In this document: piece after piece, positions 53,465-62,331 of the stretch
Numbering within the stretch: the stretch's first letter is position 1
Layout of the letters: the number at the start of each line of letters is the position of its first letter
Assembly: GCF_009363255.1 (NCBI RefSeq)
Contig: NZ_CP045318.1
Coordinates: 968,001 to 1,032,000, forward strand
Direction of reading: 5' to 3'
DNA from: Roseivivax sp. THAF197b
GTDB taxonomy: Bacteria; Pseudomonadota; Alphaproteobacteria; Rhodobacterales; Rhodobacteraceae
Length of the DNA: 64,000 bases
Notes under the pieces: model-generated
What the model saw: only the letters and a program-made list of their open reading frames with translations
The model's database searches: none
What the model was told of the DNA's origin: nothing
Position numbers and translations under genes: made by a program

Positions 53465-54687
53465 CCCGCAACGTGCTTCTGGTCGATGACGACATGGCTG
53501 TGCGCGAGGCATTGGCCCAGACGCTCGATCTCGAAGGGTTGATCCCGATCACCGCCGGCTCCTTCGTCGAGGCCAAGGACCGGATCGGTGCGGATTTCGA
53601 CGGCGTGATCCTGTCCGATATCCGCATGCCGGGCCGCGACGGCTTTCACCTTTTGGATTTCGCCCATGCCGCCGATCCCGAATTGCCGGTGATCCTTCTG
53701 ACGGGCGAGGGCGATATCCCGATGGCAGTGCGTGCGATGGCGGCGGGGGCGTTCGATTTCCTGGAGAAGCCTTGCGCGCCGTCGGACCTTGTTGCGGTGA
53801 TCGGTCGGGCGCTGACGACCCGTGCACTGGTTCTGGAGAACCGTCGCCTCAAGGCACAATTGGAGTCGGGCGATCCCGCCGCGCGGCTGATCTTCGGGCG
53901 CTCCGCGCAATCGGAAGCCCTGCGCGAACAGGTTCGGATCGCGGCGCGTTCAGGGGCCGCCACCCTGGTCAGCGGCGCGCCGGGCACGGGTATCCCGAAG
54001 ATCGCGGAGGTGCTGCATCTGTGTTCCTCGCGCGCCAAGCAACCTTTCGAAAAGCGCGCCGCGCGCACGCTCGACCGGGCGGAGCTGGCGGATATCTGGT
54101 CACAGACGGCGCAGGGCACGCTCTTTCTCGACGAGATCGGGCAGCTTGGCCCCGATCTGCAGATGGCGCTCGCGGATGCGCTTGACGCGGGCGGGCCCGT
54201 TCTGGTCGCGGGCACGAGCGAACGGCTGGACCGCGCCGCGGCCGAGGGCCGCTTTTCCGCCGATCTCTATTACCGTCTCGAGGTCTGCCGCGTGGAGATC
54301 CCCACGCTGGCCGAGCGGCCCGAGGACATTCCCGTTCTCTTTCGGCACTACGTCGCGCAAGCGGCGGAGCAGGCTGGACTTCAGCCGCCCGAGATCACCG
54401 AGGCGGTCGATGCGGATCTGATGGCGCGCGACTGGCCGGGCAATGCCCGCGCCTTGATGTCGGAGGCGATGCGCTTTGCCCTGGGGCTGCGCGATGCGAC
54501 CCCTGCGGAGACTGCGGGGCTTGGATTGGCCGACCGGATGGCGCAGGTCGAACGCTCTTTGTTGAGCGAGGCGTTGTCCCGGGCGAACGGGCAGGCGAGC
54601 CGCGCGGCGCAGGCGCTCAAACTGCCGCGCAAGACCTTCTACGACAAGCTCGCAAAATATGGGCTCAAGCCCGAGGATTTCCGCTAG
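53461..54687 (+). CDS. dctD: DctD-like response regulator with degenerate AAA+ domain
   Basis: A 408-aa NtrC-family regulator. The receiver domain is intact (D10, D11, phosphorylation site D53, K103). The AAA+ domain is not: Walker A reads GAPGTGIPK (residues 172-180) with Ile178 where Lys is expected, and only about 43 residues separate it from Walker B LFLDEIG (221-227), so the sigma54-contact loop with GAFTGA is missing. Sensor segments (YYRLEVCRVEIP, LAERPEDIP) and the C-terminal Fis-type HTH (ASRAAQALKLPRKTFYDKL) remain. Probably a sigma54-independent regulator. Confidence 0.88.
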   Translation: MTRNVLLVDDDMAVREALAQTLDLEGLIPITAGSFVEAKDRIGADFDGVILSDIRMPGRDGFHLLDFAHAADPELPVILLTGEGDIPMAVRAMAAGAFDFLEKPCAPSDLVAVIGRALTTRALVLENRRLKAQLESGDPAARLIFGRSAQSEALREQVRIAARSGAATLVSGAPGTGIPKIAEVLHLCSSRAKQPFEKRAARTLDRAELADIWSQTAQGTLFLDEIGQLGPDLQMALADALDAGGPVLVAGTSERLDRAAAEGRFSADLYYRLEVCRVEIPTLAERPEDIPVLFRHYVAQAAEQAGLQPPEITEAVDADLMARDWPGNARALMSEAMRFALGLRDATPAETAGLGLADRMAQVERSLLSEALSRANGQASRAAQALKLPRKTFYDKLAKYGLKPEDFR

Positions 54688-54828
54688 GGCTTTCCGGCCG
54701 CAAGCGGAACGGCGCAGCGACGCCCCGGAGGGAACGGCCTGCCGCGATAGCGCGAAAGGCGCGGTCGTGATACCGTCGTGATATTTGACGCGACATTTTC
54801 GACCGATCCTTTCTGACAGGACTTTCCC

Positions 54829-55461
54829 ATGACCCGATCCTTTTCCGATTGGCTGACGGCCACCAAGGCGGCCGATTTCGACGAGCTCCGCACTCATGTG
54901 AGCGCAGAACCGGACCTTTGGGCCGGGATCTCGACCCTCCCGCAAGCCCAGGCCCGGATCGAGGCGTTGCCGGGTCTGACCGAGCAGGCCCGCCGCGCGC
55001 GCCAGATGGACCTTGCCCGCGCATTCCTGGCCTTCGAGCAGGCCGCGCCCCGTCGCCGCAGCGCAGGGCTTCTATCGTTCGGGCTCAGCGTCTTCGCGCT
55101 GATGGTGATCGTGCTGGGCGTCATCGCCTTCGGGATTTTCTCGAAGTCGGAGCCCACGCTTCTCGATCAGCTGTCCGACACGGAGACGGCGCGCGGTCTG
55201 ATCACCTTCATCTTCGCGCTGGGCGTGATGTCGCTGGCGCTGATCATCGTCAGTGCGAGCTTCATCTCGGACAGCTCGCGCAGCCATTCCTTCGATCGCG
55301 CGAAGGAGGTGTTCACCTCGCTCGTGGCGATCCTCGGCACGATCCTGGGCTTTTACTTCGGCGTGGGCGAGGCGGAGCGGATCGTCGAGGATGCGCAGGC
55401 GGCACTCGGGACGCCAGGCACGTCCGAGCCCGAGAACGCCCCGCCCATCGATCAGGAGTGA
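54829..55461 (+). CDS. membrane protein between dctBD and dctPQM
   Basis: A 210-aa protein of unknown family. The N-terminal 75 residues are soluble and helical (FEQAAPRRRSAG ends it). Three hydrophobic helices follow, at about residues 83-105, 121-143 and 163-182. The C-terminus is acidic and Pro-rich. It lies 141 bases after dctD on the same strand and is followed by 288 bases before dctP, so it may be separately transcribed. A link to dicarboxylate transport is positional only. Confidence 0.72.
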   Translation: MTRSFSDWLTATKAADFDELRTHVSAEPDLWAGISTLPQAQARIEALPGLTEQARRARQMDLARAFLAFEQAAPRRRSAGLLSFGLSVFALMVIVLGVIAFGIFSKSEPTLLDQLSDTETARGLITFIFALGVMSLALIIVSASFISDSSRSHSFDRAKEVFTSLVAILGTILGFYFGVGEAERIVEDAQAALGTPGTSEPENAPPIDQE

Positions 55462-55503
55462 CCGCCAGGCGGGGGGATTCGCCCGCCTGCCAGCCGACCT
55501 ATT

Positions 55504-55558
55504 ATGCGTGCGATTTTTCGCACGCATGAGGGCAGGGCCTGTGCGGTTTTTCGCACAG
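55504..55558. repeat. two matching hairpins before dctP
   Basis: Hairpin 1 (55504-55527): ATGCGTGCGA and TCGCACGCAT pair around TTTT. Hairpin 2 (55539-55558): CTGTGCG and CGCACAG pair around GTTTTT. Both contain the same 16-base core GTGCGrTTTTTCGCAC (r = A in the first, G in the second), 33 bases apart. They may be terminators for the upstream membrane protein gene, a paired operator, or copies of a dispersed element. Confidence 0.75.
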
Positions 55559-55621
55559 ACCGCGGAAGCATTCACGGACGGCTGACCCTAAGGCGCTGAG
55601 AATATTGAACAAACGGTGTCC

Positions 55622-55662
55622 GATTCGAATCGAATCAATTTGCTTGTCAGAACGACGCGTTC
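55622..55662 (+). promoter_or_regulatory. palindromes upstream of dctP, possible regulator sites
   Basis: A perfect 10-bp palindrome GATTCGAATC (55622-55631) is followed at 55650-55662 by GAACG-ACG-CGTTC. They lie about 90-130 bases before the dctP ATG, a usual place for an activator site. No sigma54-type promoter of the TGGCAC-N5-TTGCA form was found, consistent with the altered DctD. The assignment is tentative. Confidence 0.4.
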
Positions 55663-55749
55663 GGCGTTCCCTCTTTGGCAGCGTCGGGCGGTCACGCCGG
55701 GCGCAGAGAAGAGGTGCGCAGCCGCCTCGATACCGTCTGGGAGGACCTT

Positions 55750-56769
55750 ATGAAGACATTTCTGAAGACCACCGCTGCCGTCGCGGCGCTGTCCATTTCC
55801 GCCACCACCGCCTTTGCCGCAGAGCATGAGGCCGGATGCGACGATGGCGAGATGGTCATCAAGTTCAGCCACGTGACCAACACCGACCGTCACCCTAAGG
55901 GCATTGCCGCAAGCCTTCTGATGGAGCGCGTCAACACCGAGATGGACGGCGTTGCCTGCATGGAGGTCTACCCGAACTCCACGCTCTACAACGACGACCA
56001 GGTGCTCGAGGCAATGCTGCAGGGCGACGTGCAGATGGCCGCCCCGTCGCTGTCCAAGTTCGAGCAGTTCACCAAGGTGTTCCGCATCTTCGACCTGCCG
56101 TTCATGTTCAAGGATATCGACGCGGTCGACGCGTTCCAGGCCTCCGATACCGGCCAGGAGATGCTGGAATCCATGACCCGCCGCGGTCTGCTGGGCCTGG
56201 CCTACTGGCACAATGGCATGAAGCAGATGTCGGCGAACGTGCCGCTTCTGGAGCCCACCGATGCCGACGGCCTGAAGTTCCGCGTGCAGAACTCCGAGGT
56301 GCTCAAGGCGCAGATGGCGGCCATGGGCGCATCGCCCCAGCCGATGGCCTTCTCCGAGGTCTACGGCGCGCTGCAGACCGGCGTTGTCGACGGTCAGGAA
56401 AACACCTGGTCCAACATCTACGGCCAGAAGTTCTTCGAAGTGCAGGACGGCACGACCGAGACCAACCACGGCGTCATCGACTACCTCGTCGTGACGGGCA
56501 CCGATTGGTGGGACAGCCTCGATGCGGATGTGCGCGACCAGCTCGCCACCATCGTGGCCGAGGTCACCGAGACCCGGAACTCCGAGAGCTTCGCTGTCAA
56601 CGAGGAAGCCAAGCAGGCGATCCTCGATGCGGGTGGTGTCGTGCGCGAGCTGACCGCAGAGCAGCGCGCGGCCTGGGTCGAGACCATGAAGCCCGTCTGG
56701 GACCAGTTCCGGGAAGATGTGGGCGAGGAAAACATCGCCGCGGCACAGTCCATCAACGAGATGAACTGA
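55750..56769 (+). CDS. dctP: TRAP transporter solute-binding protein
   Basis: A 339-aa periplasmic receptor of the DctP family. The signal peptide covers about residues 1-23 (AFAAEHE). Family motifs are IKFSHVTNTDRHPKG near the N-terminus, the substrate-carboxylate region FRVQNSEVLKAQMAAMGASPQPM containing the conserved Arg, and GVVDGQENTWSNIYGQKFFEVQ. The last motif is characteristic of C4-dicarboxylate receptors. GGGAGGA precedes the ATG. The frame is open 75 bases upstream, without a signal sequence. Confidence 0.95.
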   Translation: MKTFLKTTAAVAALSISATTAFAAEHEAGCDDGEMVIKFSHVTNTDRHPKGIAASLLMERVNTEMDGVACMEVYPNSTLYNDDQVLEAMLQGDVQMAAPSLSKFEQFTKVFRIFDLPFMFKDIDAVDAFQASDTGQEMLESMTRRGLLGLAYWHNGMKQMSANVPLLEPTDADGLKFRVQNSEVLKAQMAAMGASPQPMAFSEVYGALQTGVVDGQENTWSNIYGQKFFEVQDGTTETNHGVIDYLVVTGTDWWDSLDADVRDQLATIVAEVTETRNSESFAVNEEAKQAILDAGGVVRELTAEQRAAWVETMKPVWDQFREDVGEENIAAAQSINEMN

Positions 56770-56882
56770 TCCGGATCGTCTCGATCTGATCATTGCCCCG
56801 TCCGCGCATGCCGCGGGCGGGGCTTTCCGGCAAAGGGGACTTGCGGGCCGAGGGGCCTGCATGGAAGGGGGAGCAAGCTTTC

Positions 56883-57572
56883 ATGTCTGTCCAGCACGAG
56901 CCCGACAGCGCGTTCGGGCGGTTCATCGACGAGCTGGAGGAGACGGCCATCGCCGTGATCCTCGGCGCGATGACCATCATCACCTTCATCAACGTGGTTC
57001 TGCGCTACGGCTTCAACACGGGCCTGATCTGGGGCCTTGAGGCGACGTCGCTTCTGTTTGCCTGGCTGGTCCTCTTCGGTGTCAGCTATTGCGTGAAGAA
57101 GACCGCGCATCTGGGCGTCGACGCCGTGACCAACGCGATCCCGGAAGGGCCGCGCCGTGTGCTGACCATGATCGCCGCGGCGGTGTGCCTGGCTTACGCG
57201 TTCCTGCTTCTGAAGGGCGCCTGGGATTACTGGGCCAACTTCGCCAACCTGCCGCAGACCACCGGGCGCTGGTTCCCCACGGGTCTCGAGGAGATGGGCC
57301 GTACGTCCTATCGCGGCTGGTACGAGACCATCGACATCCCGTTCCCCGAATGGCTGCGCTGGATCCAGCCCATCATGAACGAGGGCATGGATTACGAGAA
57401 GCTGCCCCGCTTCATCCCTTACGTGATCCTGCCCTTCGGCGCGGCCCTTCTGCTCTTCCGCTTTATTCAATCCGCGGTGCGGATCTGGAAGGGCGAGCAG
57501 AAATCGCTGATCGTCAGCCACGAAGCCGAAGACGCCGTCGATGACGTCGCCCATATGAACAAGGGGGACTGA
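56883..57572 (+). CDS. dctQ: TRAP transporter small membrane subunit
   Basis: DctQ is the four-helix subunit that pairs with DctM. The 229-aa product has helices at about residues 20-45, 55-75, 90-115 and 180-205; the family motif WGLEATSLLFAWLVLFGVSY is present. The segment between helices 3 and 4 is longer than in the minimal subunits. The frame continues upstream to 56793, but MSVQHEPDS has the better ribosome site (GGGGGAG). dctM follows 4 bases later. Confidence 0.94.
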   Translation: MSVQHEPDSAFGRFIDELEETAIAVILGAMTIITFINVVLRYGFNTGLIWGLEATSLLFAWLVLFGVSYCVKKTAHLGVDAVTNAIPEGPRRVLTMIAAAVCLAYAFLLLKGAWDYWANFANLPQTTGRWFPTGLEEMGRTSYRGWYETIDIPFPEWLRWIQPIMNEGMDYEKLPRFIPYVILPFGAALLLFRFIQSAVRIWKGEQKSLIVSHEAEDAVDDVAHMNKGD

Positions 57573-57576
57573 GATC

Positions 57577-58953
57577 ATGGAAGTCGTCGTTCTTTTCGCC
57601 ATGATCATCGGCCTGATGCTGATCGGCGTGCCGATCGCGGTCAGCTTGGGCTTTTCCTCGACCATCTTCCTGCTGGTTCTGTCGGATACCTCGCTCGCCT
57701 CGATCGCGCAGAGCTTCTTTCAGGCGATGGCGGGGCATTACACGCTGCTGGCGATCCCGTTCTTCATCCTGGCCTCGTCGTTCATGTCGACGGGGGGCGT
57801 GGCGCGGCGGATCATCCGCTTCTCCATCGCCGTCGTGGGGCATTTCCCGGGCGGTCTTGCCATCGCGGGCGTCTTCGCCTGTATGATGTTCGCGGCCCTC
57901 TCGGGCTCGTCGCCTGCCACGGTCGTGGCCATCGGCTCCATCGTGATCGCGGGCATGCGGCAGGTGGGCTATTCCAAGGACTTCGCGGCAGGCGTCATCG
58001 CCAATGCGGGCACGCTCGGCATCCTGATCCCGCCCTCCATCGTGATGGTGGTCTACGCGTCGGCCACGGATGTGTCGGTGGGCCGGATGTTCCTGGCCGG
58101 TGTCATCCCGGGCCTCATGGCAGGCACGATGCTGATGCTGACGATCTACCTGATCGCAAAGGTCAAGGATCTGCCCAAGGGCGACTGGCTCGGCTGGACC
58201 GAGGTCTTCGCCTCGGCGCGGGAGGCCTCCTGGGGGCTGTTCCTGATCGTCATCATCCTGGGCGGCATCTACGGCGGCATCTTCACACCCACCGAAGCCG
58301 CCGCGGTGGCGGCGATCTACGCCTTCCTGATCGCGAATTTCGTCTATGCGGATATGGGCCCCCTTGCGACCGAGGAGGGCCAGCCCAACAAGACGTTGCT
58401 GCACAAGCCCATCGCGCTGATCACCGCCTTCTTCCACAAGGACACGAAGGACACGCTGTTCGACGCGGGCAAGCTTACGATCACGCTGATGTTCATCATC
58501 GCCAACGCGCTGATCCTGAAGCACGTGCTGACCGACGAGCAGATCCCCCAGCATATCGCTGCGGTGATGCTCGATGCGGGCTTCGGGCCGATCATGTTCC
58601 TCGTGATCGTGAACGTAATCCTGCTGATCGGCGGTCAGTTCATGGAGCCGTCGGGCCTTCTCGTGATCGTGGCGCCGCTGGTCTTCCCGATCGCGATCCA
58701 ACTTGGCATCGATCCGATCCATCTCGGCATCATCATGGTGGTGAACATGGAGATTGGGATGATCACGCCGCCTGTGGGTCTGAACCTCTTCGTGACCTCG
58801 GGCGTGGCGGGCATGTCGATGACGCGGGTCGTCCGCGCGGCGCTGCCGTTCCTGGGTGTCTTGTTCATCTTCCTGATCATGGTGACCTACATCCCGATCC
58901 TGTCCACATGGTTGCCGACCATGCTGATGGGTCCGGAGATCATCACCTACTGA
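57577..58953 (+). CDS. dctM: TRAP transporter large membrane subunit
   Basis: DctM is the sodium-coupled transport subunit. The 458-aa protein has about 12 helices; signatures are AIPFFILASSFMSTGGVARR, ALSGSSPATVVAIGSI, NAGTLGILIPPSIVMVVYA and ITPPVGLNLFVTSGVAG. A charged loop near residue 265-290 (EEGQPNKTLLHK) separates the halves and is longer than usual. With DctP and DctQ it makes a complete tripartite importer. Confidence 0.96.
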   Translation: MEVVVLFAMIIGLMLIGVPIAVSLGFSSTIFLLVLSDTSLASIAQSFFQAMAGHYTLLAIPFFILASSFMSTGGVARRIIRFSIAVVGHFPGGLAIAGVFACMMFAALSGSSPATVVAIGSIVIAGMRQVGYSKDFAAGVIANAGTLGILIPPSIVMVVYASATDVSVGRMFLAGVIPGLMAGTMLMLTIYLIAKVKDLPKGDWLGWTEVFASAREASWGLFLIVIILGGIYGGIFTPTEAAAVAAIYAFLIANFVYADMGPLATEEGQPNKTLLHKPIALITAFFHKDTKDTLFDAGKLTITLMFIIANALILKHVLTDEQIPQHIAAVMLDAGFGPIMFLVIVNVILLIGGQFMEPSGLLVIVAPLVFPIAIQLGIDPIHLGIIMVVNMEIGMITPPVGLNLFVTSGVAGMSMTRVVRAALPFLGVLFIFLIMVTYIPILSTWLPTMLMGPEIITY

Positions 58954-59005
58954 CCGGGCGCACCTCTTTGGCCCTTACGGGCCGCATCGGTTGGTCACGA
59001 GTGAC

Positions 59006-59043
59006 GGGCGGCGTTTCCAAAAGGAGCGCCGCCCTGTTTCTTG
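59006..59043. terminator. terminator between dctM and tpiA
   Basis: GGGCGGCG and CGCCGCCC pair, with TTCC/GGA adding to the stem around AAAA, followed on + by TGTTTCTTG. It lies about 50 bases after the dctM stop and before the convergent tpiA end. Confidence 0.75.
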
Positions 59044-59068
59044 CGAAGATATGGGCTTGGAGCGCGCC

Positions 59069-59806
59069 TTACGACGCGGCGTTGAGTGCGTCGATGATCC
59101 CGCCGAAATCGCCGGCCTTCAGGGAGGCCCCGCCCACGAGCGCGCCATTCACCTCCGCCACGGCGAAGATTTCAGCCGCATTCCCGGGCTTCACGCTGCC
59201 CCCGTAAAGGAGCGCCATATCGCCGCCCGTGGCAAAGCGATCCGACAGGGTCTTGCGCATGAAGGCATGCACTTCGCCGATCTCCTCGAGCGTGGGCACC
59301 TTGCCGGTGCCGATGGCCCAGATCGGCTCATAGGCGACGATCAGGTTGTCAGCGGTCGCGCCCTCCGGCACGGAGCCCGCCAGCTGTGCGCCCACGATGT
59401 CCAGCGTCTCGCCCGCTTCGCGCTGCGCCAGGCTTTCGCCCACGCACAGGATCACCGTCAGGCCCGCATCCCAGGCGGCCTTGGTTTTGGCGGCGACATC
59501 CGCATCGCTTTCGTGATGATCGGCGCGGCGTTCCGAATGACCGGTGATGACGAAGGTCGCACCCGCATCGCGCAGCATCTCGGCCGAGACGTCACCGGTA
59601 TGCGCGCCCGAGGCGGCCGAATGACAATCCTGCCCGCCGATGGCGACAGGCCCAGCCTTTGCAGCAGCGCGATCGATCAGGGTGGCGGGCGGACAGATAA
59701 CCACCTCGGCGCTGTCACCGGTCCGTGCGGCCAGCGTCTCAAGCTCGGCGAGGCTCTCGCCGGTACCGTTCATCTTCCAATTGCCTGCAGCGATCTTGCG
59801 CGTCAT
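59069..59806 (-). CDS. tpiA: triose-phosphate isomerase
   Basis: It interconverts dihydroxyacetone phosphate and glyceraldehyde 3-phosphate. The 245-aa TIM barrel has GNWKMNG (N9, K11), the catalytic His region ITGHSERR, the catalytic Glu in [12 protein letters not shown], and the phosphate-loop [12 protein letters not shown]. Length is normal. It is a single gene, convergent with dctM. Confidence 0.97.
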   Translation of the reverse strand: MTRKIAAGNWKMNGTGESLAELETLAARTGDSAEVVICPPATLIDRAAAKAGPVAIGGQDCHSAASGAHTGDVSAEMLRDAGATFVITGHSERRADHHESDADVAAKTKAAWDAGLTVILCVGESLAQREAGETLDIVGAQLAGSVPEGATADNLIVAYEPIWAIGTGKVPTLEEIGEVHAFMRKTLSDRFATGGDMALLYGGSVKPGNAAEIFAVAEVNGALVGGASLKAGDFGGIIDALNAAS

Positions 59807-59887
59807 CTTGCATCCTCCGGGTTGGGGTTGTCCGCATCATCGCGGAGCATGTCCGAAGGTCAAGCGCCCGGCGCGGGGCGATATGGA

Positions 59888-60271
59888 TCAGTTCTGGCCT
59901 TCGCGCTCGGCCTGAAGTTCGTCGACATCCTTGAACTTGATCGACTCGCCGCATCCGCAGGCATCGACCACGTTGGGATTGCGGAACTTGAAGCCCGACT
60001 CCAGAAGCGAGACCTCGTAATCGATCTCCGTGCCGAAGAGGAACATCTGCGCCATGGGGGCAATCATCACGCGCGCGCCATCCTGCTCCACGACCTCGTC
60101 ATGGGGATCGGCCGCATCGACGTAATCCATGGTGTATTCCATGCCCGCGCAGCCGCCCTTCTTGACGCCGATCTTTAGGCCATGACGGTTATCGCGCGCC
60201 ATGAGCTTGGTGATCTGCTGGACCGCGGCCGGTGTGATGGTCAGCGGTGCTTGGCCCGGAATGCCGAACAT
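59888..60271 (-). CDS. A-type iron-sulfur carrier (ErpA/IscA-like)
   Basis: A 127-aa Fe-S carrier that delivers clusters to apoproteins. The three conserved cysteines are C41 (KGGCAGMEY), C105 and C107 (DACGCGES). The N-terminal LTITPAAVQQITKLM is typical. AAGGAGG precedes the ATG at 60271; a longer open frame to 60325 is not conserved. By sequence it could be SufA, IscA or ErpA; no suf or isc genes are adjacent, which leans towards ErpA. Confidence 0.93.
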   Translation of the reverse strand: MFGIPGQAPLTITPAAVQQITKLMARDNRHGLKIGVKKGGCAGMEYTMDYVDAADPHDEVVEQDGARVMIAPMAQMFLFGTEIDYEVSLLESGFKFRNPNVVDACGCGESIKFKDVDELQAEREGQN

Positions 60272-60336
60272 GGGATGCCTCCTTGGGTATAGCGCCAACA
60301 TAAGGGATCGACGGGGAAATTCCAATGGGGCCGGGG

Positions 60337-60885
60337 CTAGGCCTCGCGGATCCGTGCGGGATTGCCCATCACGGTCGCGCCCGGTGGTACATCGCGGGTG
60401 ACCACCGCGCCCGCGCCCACGATGGCCGCGTCGCCGACCGTAATGCCCGGCAGGATGATCGCGCTGGCACCCAGCCAGACATCGCGTCCGATCACGATGG
60501 GATAGGCGCTTTCAAGCTCGGCCTTGCGGGCGGCGGGATCGCGCGGGTGATCCGCGGTCAGCAATTGCACGAAGGGGCCGATATCGCATCCGTCGCCCAC
60601 GATGATCGGAGCGGCATCCAGCAGGTAACAGGAATAATTCAGGAAGACGCCGGATCCTATGGTGATGTTGTATCCATAATCGACATAAAGCGGGGCGCGG
60701 ATCGCGCATTTCTCGCCCAGCTGACCCAGGAGGTCGGACAGGATCGCGTCCCGTCCCTCATCGCCATAGACCGTCTGGTTGTAGGCGCGCATCAGCCGTT
60801 GGGCGCGCTTGCGATCCTCGGCCAGTTCGGGATCGCCGGGGAAATAGGGCGCCCCGGCGATCATCTTTGCTTTCTCGCTGGTCAT
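60337..60885 (-). CDS. maltose O-acetyltransferase-like hexapeptide acetyltransferase
   Basis: A 182-aa left-handed beta-helix acetyltransferase. The N-terminal maltose acetyltransferase segment (KAKMIAGAPYFPGDPELAEDR) is followed by hexapeptide repeats (YNITIGSGVFLNYSCYLLDAAPIIVGDGCDIG), the catalytic His in TADHPRD, and GASAIILPGITVGDAAIVGAGAVV. Acceptors are sugars or related molecules; the physiological one is unknown. The ATG at 60885 is chosen over an in-frame GTG four codons earlier. Confidence 0.93.
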   Translation of the reverse strand: MTSEKAKMIAGAPYFPGDPELAEDRKRAQRLMRAYNQTVYGDEGRDAILSDLLGQLGEKCAIRAPLYVDYGYNITIGSGVFLNYSCYLLDAAPIIVGDGCDIGPFVQLLTADHPRDPAARKAELESAYPIVIGRDVWLGASAIILPGITVGDAAIVGAGAVVTRDVPPGATVMGNPARIREA

Positions 60886-60928
60886 CCGATCCTGCACCCC
60901 CCACCAAATGCGGCGAGGGTGGCCCGGA

Positions 60929-62173
60929 TCAGAGGCCTTTGCAATTGGCGTAGTAGCTCACCGTTGCGGGCCAGTCCGAGAAGACGCCCACGACGCCCAC
61001 ATCCTGCGCCAGAACGTCGAGGATCTCGAAGTAGTCGCCGTCATTGTCGATGGCATCGGTCACCGACTGGAAATACCAGCCGCCGCCCGAGGCGAGCGGG
61101 CCGGACCGCTCCAGCGTCCAGGTGATGATGTCGAGGTCTGCCGCTGCCGCTTCCTCGGCATAGACCGACGGCACCATCTCGCCGTTGTCATTCAGCGTGA
61201 CCAGCATCCACAGGGGCGGTGCGATGTAGTTGACGCCCATCTCCTTCAGCTCCGCCATGGTGGGCTTGAAGGTCGACGCATCCATCGGGTCGATCAGACC
61301 CTCGTCGTCATCCTCGGCCTCGTAGCGGTCGTCGAGATAGACGGCCTGCGCGCCGAAATCGGGCTCGTTCTCGATCCAGTAGAGTACGTCGCTGAGGTTG
61401 AAGCTTTGCGCCCAGACGCGCGAGGGGTCGATCCCGGCTTCCTTGTACTCGTCGATCAGCTTCTGCGCGTAATCTTCCTGGCTGAAGCCGTTGAAGGGCA
61501 TCTCGACCGACGGGGCCTTCAGCTCGGGCGTGAAATCCGCACCGAGGCTGTCGAAAAGCGCGATGGATTCCGCATGGGTCATCAGCGTCGCGTCATCTTC
61601 GTAAAGCGTGGTGCGCCAGGGGGCGACGCCGCCGATATATTCCTCGGCCGTGGTTGCCGCGCCGTTGGCCGCATCCATCAGCGGGTCAAGCGTGCGGAAT
61701 TCCGCGAGCGTGATGTCCGACGTGCGGCATTCTGCGGTGGCCGACGCGTCACCCGAGGCCGGGGCGAAGGGCTGCGTGCATTTCTCGGCGAGGTCGGTCA
61801 CGACGATATTCGTGGTCGTGTGCAGGTCGTTCTGGGCGTGACGGCAAACCAGTTCCTGGTCGGATGTGAAGGTCACGTCGCATTCCAGGATGCCCGCGCC
61901 CTGACCGGCGGCCGCACGGTTCGATTCGACCGTGTGCTCGGGGAACATCAGGGGGGCGCCGCGATGGCCGATGGAGAAGGCGCTGCGCTCGGGCGTCTGG
62001 CCCATGCAGGCCATCAGCTCGGACTTGAGCGGGCTGTCATCCATCTTCGCGATGAGATGGAAGGGACGCACGCCGTAGCTCATGCCCGCGGAGTAATCCT
62101 CGGAATGTTCTTCTGCAACGACCGGAAAGGCCAGCGCGGTCAGCGCTGTACCCATGAGAAATGCACGTGTCAT
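60929..62173 (-). CDS. glpQ: periplasmic glycerophosphodiester phosphodiesterase
   Basis: It hydrolyses glycerophosphodiesters to glycerol 3-phosphate and alcohols, giving access to phosphorus and glycerol. The 414-aa protein has a signal peptide (about residues 1-20), then the GDPD core: HRGAP at 70, E97 and D99 in [10 protein letters not shown] and H112 in [14 protein letters not shown] and WAQSFNLSD follow. An insert near 135-180 is longer than in E. coli GlpQ. A Pho-box-like repeat about 80 bases upstream suggests phosphate control. Confidence 0.93.
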   Translation of the reverse strand: MTRAFLMGTALTALAFPVVAEEHSEDYSAGMSYGVRPFHLIAKMDDSPLKSELMACMGQTPERSAFSIGHRGAPLMFPEHTVESNRAAAGQGAGILECDVTFTSDQELVCRHAQNDLHTTTNIVVTDLAEKCTQPFAPASGDASATAECRTSDITLAEFRTLDPLMDAANGAATTAEEYIGGVAPWRTTLYEDDATLMTHAESIALFDSLGADFTPELKAPSVEMPFNGFSQEDYAQKLIDEYKEAGIDPSRVWAQSFNLSDVLYWIENEPDFGAQAVYLDDRYEAEDDDEGLIDPMDASTFKPTMAELKEMGVNYIAPPLWMLVTLNDNGEMVPSVYAEEAAAADLDIITWTLERSGPLASGGGWYFQSVTDAIDNDGDYFEILDVLAQDVGVVGVFSDWPATVSYYANCKGL

Positions 62174-62220
62174 GAAAGACCTCGTATGGTGACTTTGAGG
62201 CCTCAGATATACACGGCTTT

Positions 62221-62260
62221 ACGACAAATTCGTAATGTATCTGTTACGGTTAGATGACAG
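62221..62260 (-). promoter_or_regulatory. Pho-box-like direct repeats upstream of glpQ
   Basis: On the minus strand, 7-base units recur every 11 bases: CTGTCAT (62260-62254), CCGTAAC (62249-62243), a weak ACATTAC (62238-62232) and TTGTCGT (62227-62221). The 7+4 spacing and CTGTCAT unit fit a PhoB site. It lies about 50-90 bases before the glpQ ATG, suitable for activation under phosphate starvation. Confidence 0.55.
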
Positions 62261-62331
62261 ATGCGGCGATCTCCGGGGGCTGGCGGCGAAAGCGCGCGCA
62301 ACCACGAACCGGGAATCGGCTGGGTTCCGCC

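Noticed and set aside
55670..55690. TTTGGCAGC before dctP as a sigma54 promoter
   Set aside because: The TGGCA-like half is present, but no TTGCA half stands at the required distance.
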